This document shows, in pieces, positions 11,524-21,731 of a DNA stretch of 64,000 nt. Where the stretch lies: assembly GCA_030544225.1 (NCBI GenBank), contig CM060505.1, forward strand, positions 620,001-684,000, written 5' to 3'. The number at the start of each line of letters is the position of its first letter. Position 1 is the first letter of the stretch. A program made the position numbers and the translations under genes. Source of the stretch: Skeletonema marinoi (Eukaryota > Bacillariophyta > Thalassiosirophyceae > Thalassiosirales > Thalassiosiraceae). The notes beneath the pieces are model-generated. The model was not told the origin of the DNA, did no database searches, and was given only the letters and a program-made list of their open reading frames with translations.

Positions 11524-12427
11524 ATGATCTCCAATGTAGTCATCGCCATCGCAATGGAAGCCGAGGCTTCTCCTTTTGTTAACCACCTCAATCTCCAACC
11601 GGATACATCTTTCTTCCCCTCGCAGACACCCTTTCATGCGTTTACTGGGAAGTACGGCAATTGCAACTTGACGGTTGTCACGAACGGGAAGGACGTGGTG
11701 CACGATACCGGAGTGGACAATGTCGGAACTGTTCCTGTAAGTCACCATTGAATTGGTATTTGTTTCTTCATCTCTTCAATCAAAAATACTCACAATACTC
11801 TTTGTTACAGGCAGCCGTGGCCACCTTTTTGACGTGAGTGTTACAGTATTTGATGCGCACTTATATCTTTCACTTTGTGTTATAATCTTACCATTTTCTG
11901 ATTCATGAAATAGTCTACAAAAAATGAGCCTTGAAGATAATGCAGCCCATCTCTTAATCAACGCCGGTACATGCGGGGGATTTAAACGTAAAGGAGCTGA
12001 AATTGGCGACGTTTTCTTAACCACTGCCGTAGCCAATCATGACCGTCGCATTCCCATCCCTGATTTTGTCCCCTATGGAGTTGGACGCATTGCGTCTACA
12101 TCTGTGGAGAATCTTGCTTCTCATTTAGATGCCAAATTGGGAGTTTGTACAACTGGCAACTCGTTAGATTTTCATGAGGTGGATTCACAACATATGATTG
12201 ACAACGATGCATCTGTGAAGGATATGGAGGCAGCGGCAATTGCTTGGGCGTCGGAAACGTGGAATGTGCCCCACTTCGGTGTAAAGGTTGTTACTGATAT
12301 TGTTGATGGAGATAAACCTACTCAGGAAGAGTTCTTTGAGAATTTGGGGACGGCAGCACAAAGTTTGCAGGAAGCATTGCCAAAAGTAATTGACTTTGTA
12401 TGTGATAAGAAGCATGATGAGTTGTAG
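11524..12427 (+). CDS. MTN: 5'-methylthioadenosine/S-adenosylhomocysteine nucleosidase, 3 exons
   Basis: PNP/UDP phosphorylase-fold nucleosidase that cleaves methylthioadenosine (and possibly SAH) to adenine and methylthioribose in methionine salvage. Exons are 11524-11736, 11811-11833 (only 23 bp) and 11914-12427, with GT-AG introns of 74 and 80 bp that join in frame. Plant-MTN-like motifs are visible: VVIAIAMEAEA at the N-terminus (base-activating Glu), INAGTCGGF, KDMEAAAIAW for ribose binding, and VVTDIVDGD with the catalytic Asp. The ATG at 11524 is the first left after the retroelement; the frame is also open upstream through 11499, where it once joined the leader at 6346-6437 (intact product 288 residues). 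The protein ends KKHDEL, matching an ER-retention tetrapeptide, which may be chance. Without the leader the enzyme would be cytosolic. Confidence 0.88.
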
Positions 12428-12584
12428 AGGAGGAGAGTATATGAATATGAGTGGGAAACGACTATACTGTTGGCCACCCTACCAACACTGGAAGTGCAAG
12501 GAGCAAGTAAGAAGAATGAAGAGGAAAGAGACCAATCTTAAATTCATGTCCATGTCGAATTGTTAACCTAGGCTTAGGTCCTTG

Positions 12585-13280
12585 TTACTTCCAACGAGGC
12601 AGCGTATTTTTCTGAGCACTTCTGGATTTACCACTCACTAGGGCCTTTCCCTTTCTCTCTTCACCCACATTGTTGCTTGTGGAATTTTGAAGAGGACGGC
12701 TCTTCCCGCGGATGCCGTCCGTTTGTTCATTTTTTGCAGAAGCGGTAGTCTTGCTCGTGTCGGTAGATAATGCGCACATAATTTCTTTCAATAGAAGGAT
12801 ATCTCTAATCTCTTTCAATTCGTTCAGGAGTTCTAGTTCGATGCGACAACTATGATGTTTGGAGAGACAACGTAGGGCATCCAGCTTGCTGCCAAGATCT
12901 TGCTTGAGCCGAATAAGAATCCTTCTGCAAGTGTAACTCTTCCAAAGTACCAAACAGAAACTATTTTCCATCTGTTTGACTTTGCTCCTCATATGCTTAG
13001 TAAAATCATCGCAGGTCCAAGGTTCATCCTCACTTTGCGTAGTATTTTCACTTGCAACAGGGTCGTTTGAAGTTGAAGGTCCTTGCCCCTGCTTATCGAG
13101 TCGCTCTCTGCTTCTCTCGATCTCCCTTTCTGCCACACTCAAGCATTGATCAGTCTCTTTCACTATTTCGGTCTTTCTTTCCGAATTATTGTAGTCAATA
13201 TTCTCGACATTTTCTTCTATTTTTGCTTCCAATGCATTGAGATGAGTGCTTAACACACATAACTCTTTTTCTATGGACAT
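12585..13280 (-). CDS. coiled-coil protein of unknown function
   Basis: The frame from the ATG at 13280 encodes 231 residues. The N-terminal half is a heptad-rich helix (LSTHLNALEAKIEENVENI ... EREIERSRERLDK), followed by an acidic Ser-rich linker, a second helical block with several Cys and Leu (CRRILIRLKQDLG ... LLNELKEIRDILLLKEI), and a basic Ser/Lys tail. No known domain is recognised. The frame stays open a further 21 codons upstream of 13280 without an ATG, so an upstream exon is possible. It is convergent with the nucleosidase gene, 157 bp apart, and divergent from POLE2. Confidence 0.6.
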   Translation of the reverse strand: MSIEKELCVLSTHLNALEAKIEENVENIDYNNSERKTEIVKETDQCLSVAEREIERSRERLDKQGQGPSTSNDPVASENTTQSEDEPWTCDDFTKHMRSKVKQMENSFCLVLWKSYTCRRILIRLKQDLGSKLDALRCLSKHHSCRIELELLNELKEIRDILLLKEIMCALSTDTSKTTASAKNEQTDGIRGKSRPLQNSTSNNVGEERKGKALVSGKSRSAQKNTLPRWK

Positions 13281-13860
13281 GTTGAATTGAAGGTTGTGAA
13301 GGTAAATCCCTTGGCCTTGCTGGAGGATCTCGATTCGATTCACGGTTGGTAATAAGAAGCTGACTATTTAGTCCCCCACTACAATTAATAGGCTCAATCA
13401 ATTTGTCTCAGTCTACGATACTTGGTACTGTCCGTTAGAAGCTCAAAAACAAGTAGTGTGCGTGAGAGAGGAAGAGAGTTTTTGTGAGAGTTGAGTTTTG
13501 TGGTCATGACGCGCGCATTTCCACAAGCAGCAGGCAGCATAACCAATAATTATTGTGCTGCGCCTGCTTGATGCACTTGATGTGCCACTTGCATAACCAA
13601 CAAAGTACACCAGCAGGCCTCACACCAGCCCACCGAGAGCTATCATGCGACAATAAATAATACTCTGTTGCACCCCAACCAAATGTGTTCAAGATACTTT
13701 CTCTCTTATGAGAAAGAAAAGAGAAGAGAAAAAATTCCATCCAAAAGCAATGATCACAAAAATCAATGCATGTTCAGCGCACATGACCCATGAAGAAGTG
13801 GTCAAACAACTCCTCCTAACAGAATAACCTACAAACAAACAGCAGCAGCAACCATCAAAC
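13281..13860. other. divergent promoter region
   Basis: Contains the upstream sequences of the coiled-coil gene (-) and POLE2 (+). A near-simple gagaga/aaaga tract precedes POLE2. No RNA gene or repeat is recognised. Confidence 0.4.
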
Positions 13861-15622
13861 ATGTCAGAACGTAAGCGCCTAACCCGCATCTTCAAAATGC
13901 ACGGCCTCTCTCTCCAAGCCTCGGCCCTCGACACCCTTCTCGACGTGGTTCAACGCGAGGCAGAGGTCGGCCGCAATAAAGCCGACGTCAACAATGTCAT
14001 TTTTAATATCATTGATGAAATCAAAGACCGTCGAATTCAGGGAGGAAACGGTAGTGGCGGGAGGAGCAGTAATGTAGGGAATATTGTTACATCGGCATTG
14101 TTGGAAGATGTGGTGGCCGATTTTCGACGAGATGCCAAAGATGTGTCAGATGAAGCGGTGCAGCTATTGGATGCGTTTCATATGCCAAGATTGGACTTTG
14201 ATAGGATGAGGAAGAACTTTTCATTGGTGCCGTTTGGAAAGGAGGAGAGAACGTTGTATGGTGAGGCTGTGGCCAAGGTCAGTTCATATGTTTCTATCAT
14301 TTTTTTGACATGGTGCATGTGACTTTATTTTCGTGCTAAATCCCGTTATTCCAATGACACTCTTGAATAATGAAAAGGTTGATATGTTCAACCAACGTTA
14401 TGCACTTATTCAGCAAAGAATTCTGCGTCAGGATATTTTTCAGCCAAAGTTGGTAACCAATCGTCTCGCACGCTCTGCACAAAACAATGGCGGTACACAT
14501 ACAATTACACCAGTGGAAAGTTTACTTGGGAGAAGTGGGAGGCGTTTCCTGCTGGGAATGATTGTTCAGGTTGAAGAAGGAAAATATTATTTGGAAGATC
14601 ATACGGCGCAAGTGCCATTGAACTTCTCGGAAGCTTCATTGTTGACTGACGGATTTGTTACGGAAAATAGCGTTGTTTTGATAGAAGGAGAGGCAATTGA
14701 TGGTGTACTTCATGTTCATAACATGGGTAGCCCCATTGTGGAGAACCGCTTGGATTCCATCAAAGCAATTGGATTACAAAATACTGATATTTTCAACTCA
14801 ATTGGCTCTCTTTCTGAATATGAAAAGCTACGAGAGCAAGAACTTGAACATGGTGAAGATGGAATGTTTGTAGTGTTGTCAGACGTCTACTTGGACAGTC
14901 CTGCGGTTATTGAGAAAATTGAACGAATGCTGGAAGGCTACAGTGATTTCAATCCACTACCAATCTTTGTTTTCATGGGGAATTTTACGTCAAAACCATT
15001 GTCAAGTGCATCAGAGGGGACCAAAGCAATGATTAGCTATTTTGAAGACTTGGCAAACGTCATTTGTAAATTCCCAAATGTGGCCAACGAGGGTAGGTTC
15101 GTATTCATCCCTGGTCCTAATGACCCTGGTATTACCGGTGTCTTGCCTCGCGGACCTATTCCAAACTACTTCACCTCAGCGTTGCGGTCGAAAGTGAAGA
15201 ATGTCATGCTTGCAAGCAATCCGTGCCGCATGAGATTTTTCACAAAAGAAATTGTGTTCTTTCGGGATAACCTTGTGGGCAAGATGAGACGTAACTGTTT
15301 GATAGAGCCTAGGCAAGATAGTAACGGTCAACTATCAAGTCATGCTATCAAGACTGTGCTTGACCAGGGTCACTTGTCACCGCTGCCGTTGTCGACGAGT
15401 CCAATCTACTGGCAGCACGATCATGCTCTTCGCTTGTACCCATTTCCTGATGCACTTATCTGTGGTGATAGGGTAGAGCAGTATTATGAGACTTACGAAG
15501 AGTGTGATGCAATCAATCCAGGTCCCTTTTCAAATGGGTTCAACTTTGTTGTTTATCGGCCCGTAGGAGAAACTAGTGGGTCTCAAACAAAGAGTGATGT
15601 TGAATTGTGCGAGGTACCATAA
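13861..15622 (+). CDS. POLE2: DNA polymerase epsilon subunit B (Dpb2/POLE2), 2 exons
   Basis: Essential non-catalytic subunit of leading-strand DNA polymerase epsilon in the nucleus, linking it to the CMG helicase. Exons 13861-14277 and 14378-15622 are joined by a 100-bp GT-AG intron and give 553 residues (human POLE2 has 527). The N-terminal helical domain (RLTRIFKMHGLSLQASALD) matches the Dpb2 N-domain. An OB fold follows (SLLGRSGRRFLLGMIVQ ... YYLEDHTAQVPLNF), then the inactive calcineurin-like phosphoesterase domain (FVVLSDVYLD, FVFMGNF, FIPGPNDPG, NPCRM, FPDALICGD). The phosphoesterase metal residues are mostly replaced, as expected for B subunits. It is convergent with the GGCT-like gene, 89 bp apart. 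Confidence 0.95.
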
Positions 15623-15711
15623 GGGTTATGAACATGCTGTGACAATGCTTGACAATGGTTCATATATAATTTTCTTTAAGATAGTTGTTATTGTGTTCGA
15701 AAATTGCTTAG

Positions 15712-16422
15712 TCATATCGACCTGGTTTCAGCCCTGCGCAACAATTCTTCTGCCAGTCCGTTACCAGGGAAGGTTCTACCTGCCTCAATCTGTTGTAACT
15801 TTTCAAGGTAAGATCCATCAAGAGCAAACTCTTTTGCACCGCGTATCAGCACATTCAAATAGGATTGAGAAGGTGGTATGTCTTTTCCTTCTCGCCAATT
15901 CTTTCGTGCTGCTCTGAGAGTGAAAGCTGAAACTGTTGAAGCCATGCTGAGATCATCTAGCTTGCGCAAAGACTCCTCACCAGCTCGTTTTCCATCACCA
16001 GTATACGGAATGGGCCTACACCTATGTAACGAGTAAGCGAATGGAACCCCTTCTGTACTGCAGACACTCGAGAAATCCTCTTCGGTAAGTTTGTACAATA
16101 CTCCATGCACTAGTTCACCCCTCTCTATTATTGCACCAATATCCATGATGTCGTCCATGCCATCAATAGGTTCCACAGATGCTGAACTAGGTTCTACGAG
16201 AGGAACTCCAGGTATATTAAATCTCAAAGTGTGCGCTGGAAGAACGGCAGCAGAAGATGCCAATGGCGCAAGATTTCGAAGGTTCGTCATTGTTGACGAA
16301 GCCATATTGGAACCGTAGGCAAAATAGTTGTATGTTCGTGATTGTTGTGATAGACCCTTGCAATAATGTAGAGCAGCTAGCAGCATCAGGAGTTGATGCT
16401 TGGGAGGCGACATCACCATCAT
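15712..16422 (-). CDS. gamma-glutamylcyclotransferase-like protein
   Basis: 236 residues, single exon from the ATG at 16422. The diagnostic substrate-binding motif YFAYGSNM lies at about residues 33-40, followed by PAHTLRFNIPGVP, HGVLYKLTEEDF and a Glu in STEGVPFAY that matches the catalytic Glu of the GGCT fold. The C-terminal part (PSQSYLNVLIRGAKEF..L...YLEKL) fits GGCT-like proteins that release 5-oxoproline from gamma-glutamyl compounds in glutathione turnover. The first 25 residues are hydrophobic (LLMLLAALHYCKGLS) and may be a signal peptide, which would place the enzyme in the secretory route or plastid. The exact substrate cannot be told. Confidence 0.85.
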   Translation of the reverse strand: MMVMSPPKHQLLMLLAALHYCKGLSQQSRTYNYFAYGSNMASSTMTNLRNLAPLASSAAVLPAHTLRFNIPGVPLVEPSSASVEPIDGMDDIMDIGAIIERGELVHGVLYKLTEEDFSSVCSTEGVPFAYSLHRCRPIPYTGDGKRAGEESLRKLDDLSMASTVSAFTLRAARKNWREGKDIPPSQSYLNVLIRGAKEFALDGSYLEKLQQIEAGRTFPGNGLAEELLRRAETRSI

Positions 16423-16927
16423 TTATCCTCAGTGTCTACCAGCACAGATAATAAGTACAACAAAAGTCAAGCAATCATGAAAGTTGTTATTACATGATGA
16501 TGAGATTGATAGATGACGAATGACGATGGCGGTGAGTCACCCAAATCAAGCCACCTCAAGCATTGACCATTGACAAGAAAGTATGCACTACCACCGAGCA
16601 GATGGCAGCAAAAAAAGCAGATGGCATGAATTCAAATTCGAATTTAATTGTCCAAAGTTCTGGGGGTGATCACCTACAAATCAAGATCAATAGATACCTT
16701 CATTCTTAGAAAGAGTTATATAAGATCACGTATTACTGTTGAGAAGGGGGCCGGTAAATCTGCACAGTTTGGGTAATATTAATCCCGAAGTCGTGCCATC
16801 AAAAGAAATGCCGATGTATGTTGGGTATTTGGCAAGGAAGGTCAATCGACTTCCTCCATTCACAACATTTCAAAAATTATTGTAGACGCACTTCTGTACA
16901 TTCCAACAGAGCAATGCAGCGCATACA
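16423..16927. other. divergent promoter region
   Basis: Shared upstream sequence of the GGCT-like gene (-) and the kinase gene (+). No gene, RNA or repeat is recognised. Confidence 0.4.
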
Positions 16928-18604
16928 ATGACGTCCCTACTATCAATCTCCACGATATTATTATTCTATCTGCCAGTGGGGTGTGCATTTATTCCGCCGC
17001 CCCCACGATTATCAGGCTCCACGAGGAAGACAGGTGTCAGCTATCTGCCCAACGATGATGAGATGGAATATTGGCAACGTCATCATTATTGGGAGGAAGA
17101 GGCTCGTTCAAGAGAGTACTTGCAAGTGCAGGAGTACAGTGACGAATCCCCTGTAGGTTGGAACGACTTGGAATTCGACTTGTTGGCCGATATGGAACGG
17201 CAATTTATAGAGTTTGACCAGCTCAATCAAAACATCATTGAGCCAATGTCACCACCTCCACTTTCGCAGCGCCCTTCTCTTCTTCGTCGACCTGGCCCCG
17301 GCCTCGTCAATAGACCCATACCTATCCAGATGCTTCGAACCAATTCCGACTATCCTGGACGCGAGGTGCCTGGACCACAATGGTCCTACTTAGCAAAAGA
17401 ACCTCTACCATTTGAGGACGCACAATTTACGCCGTCTCAGCGTATCACATCCACGATCCTAATTCCATGCAGCAAGAACAGCAATGACGAAAGTTATCAA
17501 CCTCATGTAGTTCTTGATGATGGGCGGAAATTCATCGTGGAAACAATCATTGACGATGTGATAGTGCAGCAAGATAGACACGTACAAAGGGCTTATTGGC
17601 TCCAGTCACAGATAAGCACTGCCATTCATGGTCAGGTGCGGGCTGGAACAATATTACGCAAGTTAGAAGAACCCATAGAAGTTAAAATTCCTTCATTATC
17701 CGACAATGACAATGAAGAAGGATCATGGACATTGATAGAGTGGGAGGCCACAAACGAACATGTGGCCGTGAAACAAATGGATTGGGGTCACATCTTGAAT
17801 GAAGGACAAGAGCTCGCCGAGGATCCTATTAAGGAGGTTGCTTGTATGGAATATATGAAAAAGTGGATGATGGCAACATTACCATCAACAGCGACCAATT
17901 CTGGTTCTGATGATGATAGGACTATCGATGCATCTACATGGTCGCACATCCTAGTAGCCTTGGACATCTTGTCCGATGATCAATATCTATACACTGTCAT
18001 GCCATACTGCGAAGGAGGACGATTACTGGATAGAATCGAAGGAAAAAATAGGTTTGCCGAACCTGAGGCAAGGTATTGGATGCGTCAAATATTAGAGGGC
18101 TTGGCATGCCTGAAAGAGGCTGGTGTTTCTCACAAGGATCTCAGCCCAGAGAACTTGCTAGTGAAGGATGGAAATGTGTACATCATAGATATGGGAATGA
18201 GTTTGAGAATTCCCTTCGTCAATGATCGTACCAATGAGCGGTCACTTATCGCTCCCCAGGGCGTGTGCGGTAAATGGTACTATCTCTCTCCCGAAGTGTG
18301 TGTCAATGAACAGCCTTTTGATGGGCCTACGGTCGACCTTTGGGCAGCGGGGGTCATCCTGTTCATGATGTTAACAGGCGAACCACCGTGGGAGGAACCG
18401 AAGATGACTGATGCAAACTTTAGAAACATTGCGGCAGGTGGAAATTTGATGCAAATTCTTACCGCAAGACGAGCAGGCTTGTCATTGGATGCTATGGATC
18501 TACTTCAAAAAATGCTTTATATGGACCCTGCAGATCGACTTAGTTTGGAACAAGTCATATCTCACCCATGGTTCTCCTGCGTGGATAAGATTCCATTTGT
18601 GTGA
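16928..18604 (+). CDS. divergent Ser/Thr protein kinase with secretory/plastid leader
   Basis: 558 residues, one exon. The N-terminus is a signal peptide (LLSISTILLFYLPVGC) followed by AFIPPPP, an Ala-Phe cleavage context like diatom plastid preproteins. Residues about 35-265 are low in recognisable motifs. A kinase fold spans about 270-553: VAVKQ (the ATP-binding Lys), DPIKEVACMEYM (helix-C Glu), HKDLSPENLL (catalytic loop with HKD for HRD), IIDMGMSL (DMG for DFG), GKWYYLSPEV (activation loop with SPE for APE), TVDLWAAGVILFMMLTGEPPW, and PADRLSLEQVISHPWF. A normal glycine-rich loop is not visible. The catalytic residues Lys, Asp and Asn are present, so activity is plausible despite the variants. 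The family resembles CAMK/CDPK-type kinases. Confidence 0.88.
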   Translation: MTSLLSISTILLFYLPVGCAFIPPPPRLSGSTRKTGVSYLPNDDEMEYWQRHHYWEEEARSREYLQVQEYSDESPVGWNDLEFDLLADMERQFIEFDQLNQNIIEPMSPPPLSQRPSLLRRPGPGLVNRPIPIQMLRTNSDYPGREVPGPQWSYLAKEPLPFEDAQFTPSQRITSTILIPCSKNSNDESYQPHVVLDDGRKFIVETIIDDVIVQQDRHVQRAYWLQSQISTAIHGQVRAGTILRKLEEPIEVKIPSLSDNDNEEGSWTLIEWEATNEHVAVKQMDWGHILNEGQELAEDPIKEVACMEYMKKWMMATLPSTATNSGSDDDRTIDASTWSHILVALDILSDDQYLYTVMPYCEGGRLLDRIEGKNRFAEPEARYWMRQILEGLACLKEAGVSHKDLSPENLLVKDGNVYIIDMGMSLRIPFVNDRTNERSLIAPQGVCGKWYYLSPEVCVNEQPFDGPTVDLWAAGVILFMMLTGEPPWEEPKMTDANFRNIAAGGNLMQILTARRAGLSLDAMDLLQKMLYMDPADRLSLEQVISHPWFSCVDKIPFV

Positions 18605-18741
18605 ACGTATGCTATGCTTAAATGTTTGTTCTGTTGCCAAAATACTGTTTAGGATTAGTTTTGCAAGTGAGGGAGAAATCAGTGCCATCGTGTATAGCAT
18701 AAAATAGGCAGCCCGTAAACTTGCAGCTCACGCCTGAATAA

Positions 18742-19895
18742 TCATGTTTGCCACATCTCTTTCATCAATTCTTCCAAATTATCTTTCTTGAGTGATTTTC
18801 CTCCTCTCGCCTTTGCAATCCAATCAAATGGCGTCTTCTGTTGCACGTAGGGCCCTAATCCGAAGCGCTTGTCACCGTCCCACTCAACTCCTATTTCATC
18901 CCTGTAAATTTTACCTACATCTCCCTTCTTAAATTCCTCCCCATTGGGACCGTATCGAATTTGACCGCCGCCGATGACAAGTGGATGCTCACCGAGTTGC
19001 CACGCGCATTCTTCGATGGCATGTTTTACGCCCTTGTTCTCTGCCATGAATGCCTCGATACGAATATATTCAAGTTCTTCTTCCGTCAGCCCATGCGCTG
19101 GCTGAGCGGATGTCGCTTGCGTTGGTTTCTTCTTCGTTTTCTTCTTCTTGGCGAGTGCCTTGCAAGTCATTTTGTGAATAGTCCAATGATGCCTTTGGCA
19201 GGCTTCTGAGCAATACGTCACCTCATTGCAAGGACAACGCAGCTTGCGTCCGCTCCTTGGACACATAGGTTGTCCGTCCATGATGCATATCTTGCTGTTG
19301 ATATGGATACCTGACTCTTTCATAAACTCAGCAGTAATGGCCTCGTTTTCATCATCTGTAAGGTCGCGACCCAAACTGGCTCTCTTGCGTGCAAATTTAT
19401 TGAGCAGCGTGTAATCTACCATACAGATTGCGCACCGCTCCAAGGAATGTGAACAAAGACATGTGTCATCTTCCTGCGTCTTTATTGTGCTTGTGCCAAT
19501 AGATTCGATACATTTTTTAGTAAGCGCCTCTCGGCAGCCGTGACACAAGGCATCCGAGCCCTTATCCCACTGATGAATGTTGTATTGAGATCTGGGTAGA
19601 TCCAACTTGCAGTCATGGCACTGCCGCGTCAGCTCATCAGAAATGATCGCGTATTCAAAGCATACACGACACAAGGCGTCCTCCCTTTTCCACTCCTTCT
19701 TAGGATATTGATCCTAGGATGCTCACTTTTCCATTGTCTCTTCGCGTAGCCAAGTTTCGTAATACTTTTGCTGCATCCCACGCAAACTTTGGTCGGATGA
19801 GGTGATTGCATTCCTCTCGGTGTCTCTTCAGCCATATATCTTGATCCTTCTGGACTTCTGTTGTTATGGTTCCAGCTATTGACAGAATGCTCCAT
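18742..19895 (-). CDS. MYND-type zinc-finger protein with a frame break
   Basis: A Cys-rich protein whose main frame (about 19674 down to 18742, 310 codons) has repeated CxxC modules of the form CxxC...CKLDLPRSQYNIHQWDKGSDALCxxC and a MYND finger (CPRSGRKLRCPCNEVTYCSEACQ...HHWTIHKMTC), then a basic stretch and a C-terminal domain of unknown type. That frame has no ATG near its start. A second frame from the ATG at 19895 encodes the matching upstream module (VCVGCSKSITKLGYAKRQW) but stays in a different phase. The switch falls at about 19690-19730, where tggaaaag-g/t-gag occurs twice 41 bp apart. No canonical GT-AG intron restores the frame. It may be a frameshifted allele, an assembly error or an unusual intron. 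Probable protein-protein interaction role. Confidence 0.65.
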
Positions 19896-20265
19896 GATAT
19901 CATGACAGAGAGCATCAACCGGCCGGCGGGAGAGATGGGATTTGGCGATGATGCCATCGATCTCAATCTCGCTGAAATTGCACTTAGCGTTAAAACCGCT
20001 TCGACTTTACAAACTCTCATTTGTGTCGGCAAATCTTTTCACCTTTTGTTTGTTCTTTGAGATCTTTCGGCAGAGTGCAATGAGGTTGTACTTACATCAT
20101 AATCATCCCCATCAACTCATAATTCTCCTAACATAGCATCAAGTGAGTCAGCAAACAATCTCTCACTTCAGAGAGCTCCAAAATTCTACATACAATACAT
20201 AGAATCAAGTAGTCAGCAAGACAATACTCTCACTTTAAAGAGCGCCAAAATAATCAGCATCTATC
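19896..20265. other. divergent intergenic region
   Basis: Upstream of the MYND gene (-) and the amidase gene (+). The last 110 bp contain two similar words (agcaaacaatctctcacttcagagagctcc and agcaagacaatactctcactttaaagagcgcc), an imperfect 70-bp direct duplication just before the amidase ATG. Confidence 0.5.
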
Positions 20266-21428
20266 ATGAGCCGTCACGGAGATATCTCAAGTTCAGCCGA
20301 CACAGTCGGTGTTTGTGTCTTTCAATATCCAATGCCACGCCTACACACAACGGAGGAAGTTTTTGAAAACGCGAAGAAGATCTGCGATATTGTCAAGGGC
20401 GTCAAGACAGGACTACCTGGGATGGATTTGATCGTCTTTCCGGAATACTCAACAATGGGCATCATGTATGATAGGCAAGAGATGTTCGACACTGCTTGTC
20501 AAATCCCTGGCGATCTGACGGACATGTTTGGAGCTGCATGTAAGGAAGCAGGTGTTTGGGGAGTGTTCAGTTTGACTGGTGAGCAGCACGAAGATCCCAA
20601 GAAGAATCCTTACAATACACTTGTGCTCATCAATGATCAAGGTGAGATTGTTCAGAAGTATAGGAAGATCCTACCGTGGACGCCAGTTGAAGGATGGTCT
20701 CCTGGTTCAACCACTTTTGTCTCGGAAGGTCCAAAAGGGATGAAGGTGTCGATGATCATTTGCGACGGTGAGTACTCTCTGTGATACATGTTCCATGTTG
20801 TGTGAGACTGATAATACTGATAATTGCTATGCTTCCACTTCTATCGTGCAAAGATGGTAACTATCCAGAAATTTGGAGAGACTGTGCAATGAAAGGAGCA
20901 GAGCTCATCATTAGACCCCAAGGTTACATGTATCCAGCCAAGGACCAGCAAGTCCAAGTCTCCAAGACTATGGCTTGGTGCAATCAGGTATATGTTGCAG
21001 TGGCAAATGCTTCGGGCTTTGATGGAGTTTACACTTACTTTGGCCATTCTGCAATCATCGGGGCAGATGGAAGAACCCTAGGCGAATGTGGAACGGAAGA
21101 CAATGGCATTCAATATGCGCAGCTATCCATATCACAAATCCGTGACGCTAGAGCTAACGACCAGAGTCAGAACCAGTTGTTCAAATTGACTCATCGTGGC
21201 TATACTGGGGTGTACGCAAACGGTGACGGTGACAAGGGTGTTGCAGAATGCCCCTTTGATTTTTATAAGACGTGGGTAACTAATCCGAAGCTTGCGCAGG
21301 AAATGAGTGAGACTGTAACTCGCAGAACCATTGGAGTAGCTTGCTGCCCTGTTGCTGGTATTCCTCCTCCAAACACTGAGGAAGAGGATGAGTTGTTGGA
21401 ACTCACAAATGAGTTGAATTTGGAGTAG
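20266..21428 (+). CDS. bacterial-type aliphatic amidase (AmiE/AmiF family), 2 exons
   Basis: Nitrilase-superfamily amidase hydrolysing short aliphatic amides such as acetamide, propionamide or formamide to acid and ammonia. Exons 20266-20767 and 20854-21428 join through an 86-bp GT-AG intron (phase 1) into 358 residues. The Glu-Lys-Cys triad is complete: Glu60 in [11 protein letters not shown], Lys134 in YRKILPW and Cys166 in [15 protein letters not shown], almost the same numbering as Pseudomonas AmiE. Other family motifs are [16 protein letters not shown] (AmiE-like EGW), [19 protein letters not shown] and GIQYAQLS. No leader is seen, so it is cytosolic. The family is chiefly bacterial and a transfer origin is plausible; the intron shows it is a resident nuclear gene and not contamination. 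Confidence 0.93.
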
Positions 21429-21731
21429 GTGTGGATGGCGTACCTATGTGAAGAGGTAGTCTGGTGATCTGCCATTTTTTCTCTTGAGTTTGTGAGTTTG
21501 TGTGATGCTTGCTCTCCTTCGTTGCATGTTTGTACAGTTGTTCCAATCTTAGAGAGATAGAGGAGAGCAAGATAATTATTTAAGTCTTAATTTGTTGTTA
21601 GCTTGATAAATATGTTCATTCGAGCAATGGCTTCATTCTATGCATCAAGGTGAAAGGTATCTATGACTGACGACTGACACGAAATACACTGCGGCACCAC
21701 ATAAAAAAAAGCAAAAAGCAAGCCAAAGATC
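21429..21731. other. intergenic, nothing recognised
   Basis: 3' region of the amidase and upstream region of the Myb/AP2 gene; no gene or repeat seen. Confidence 0.35.
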
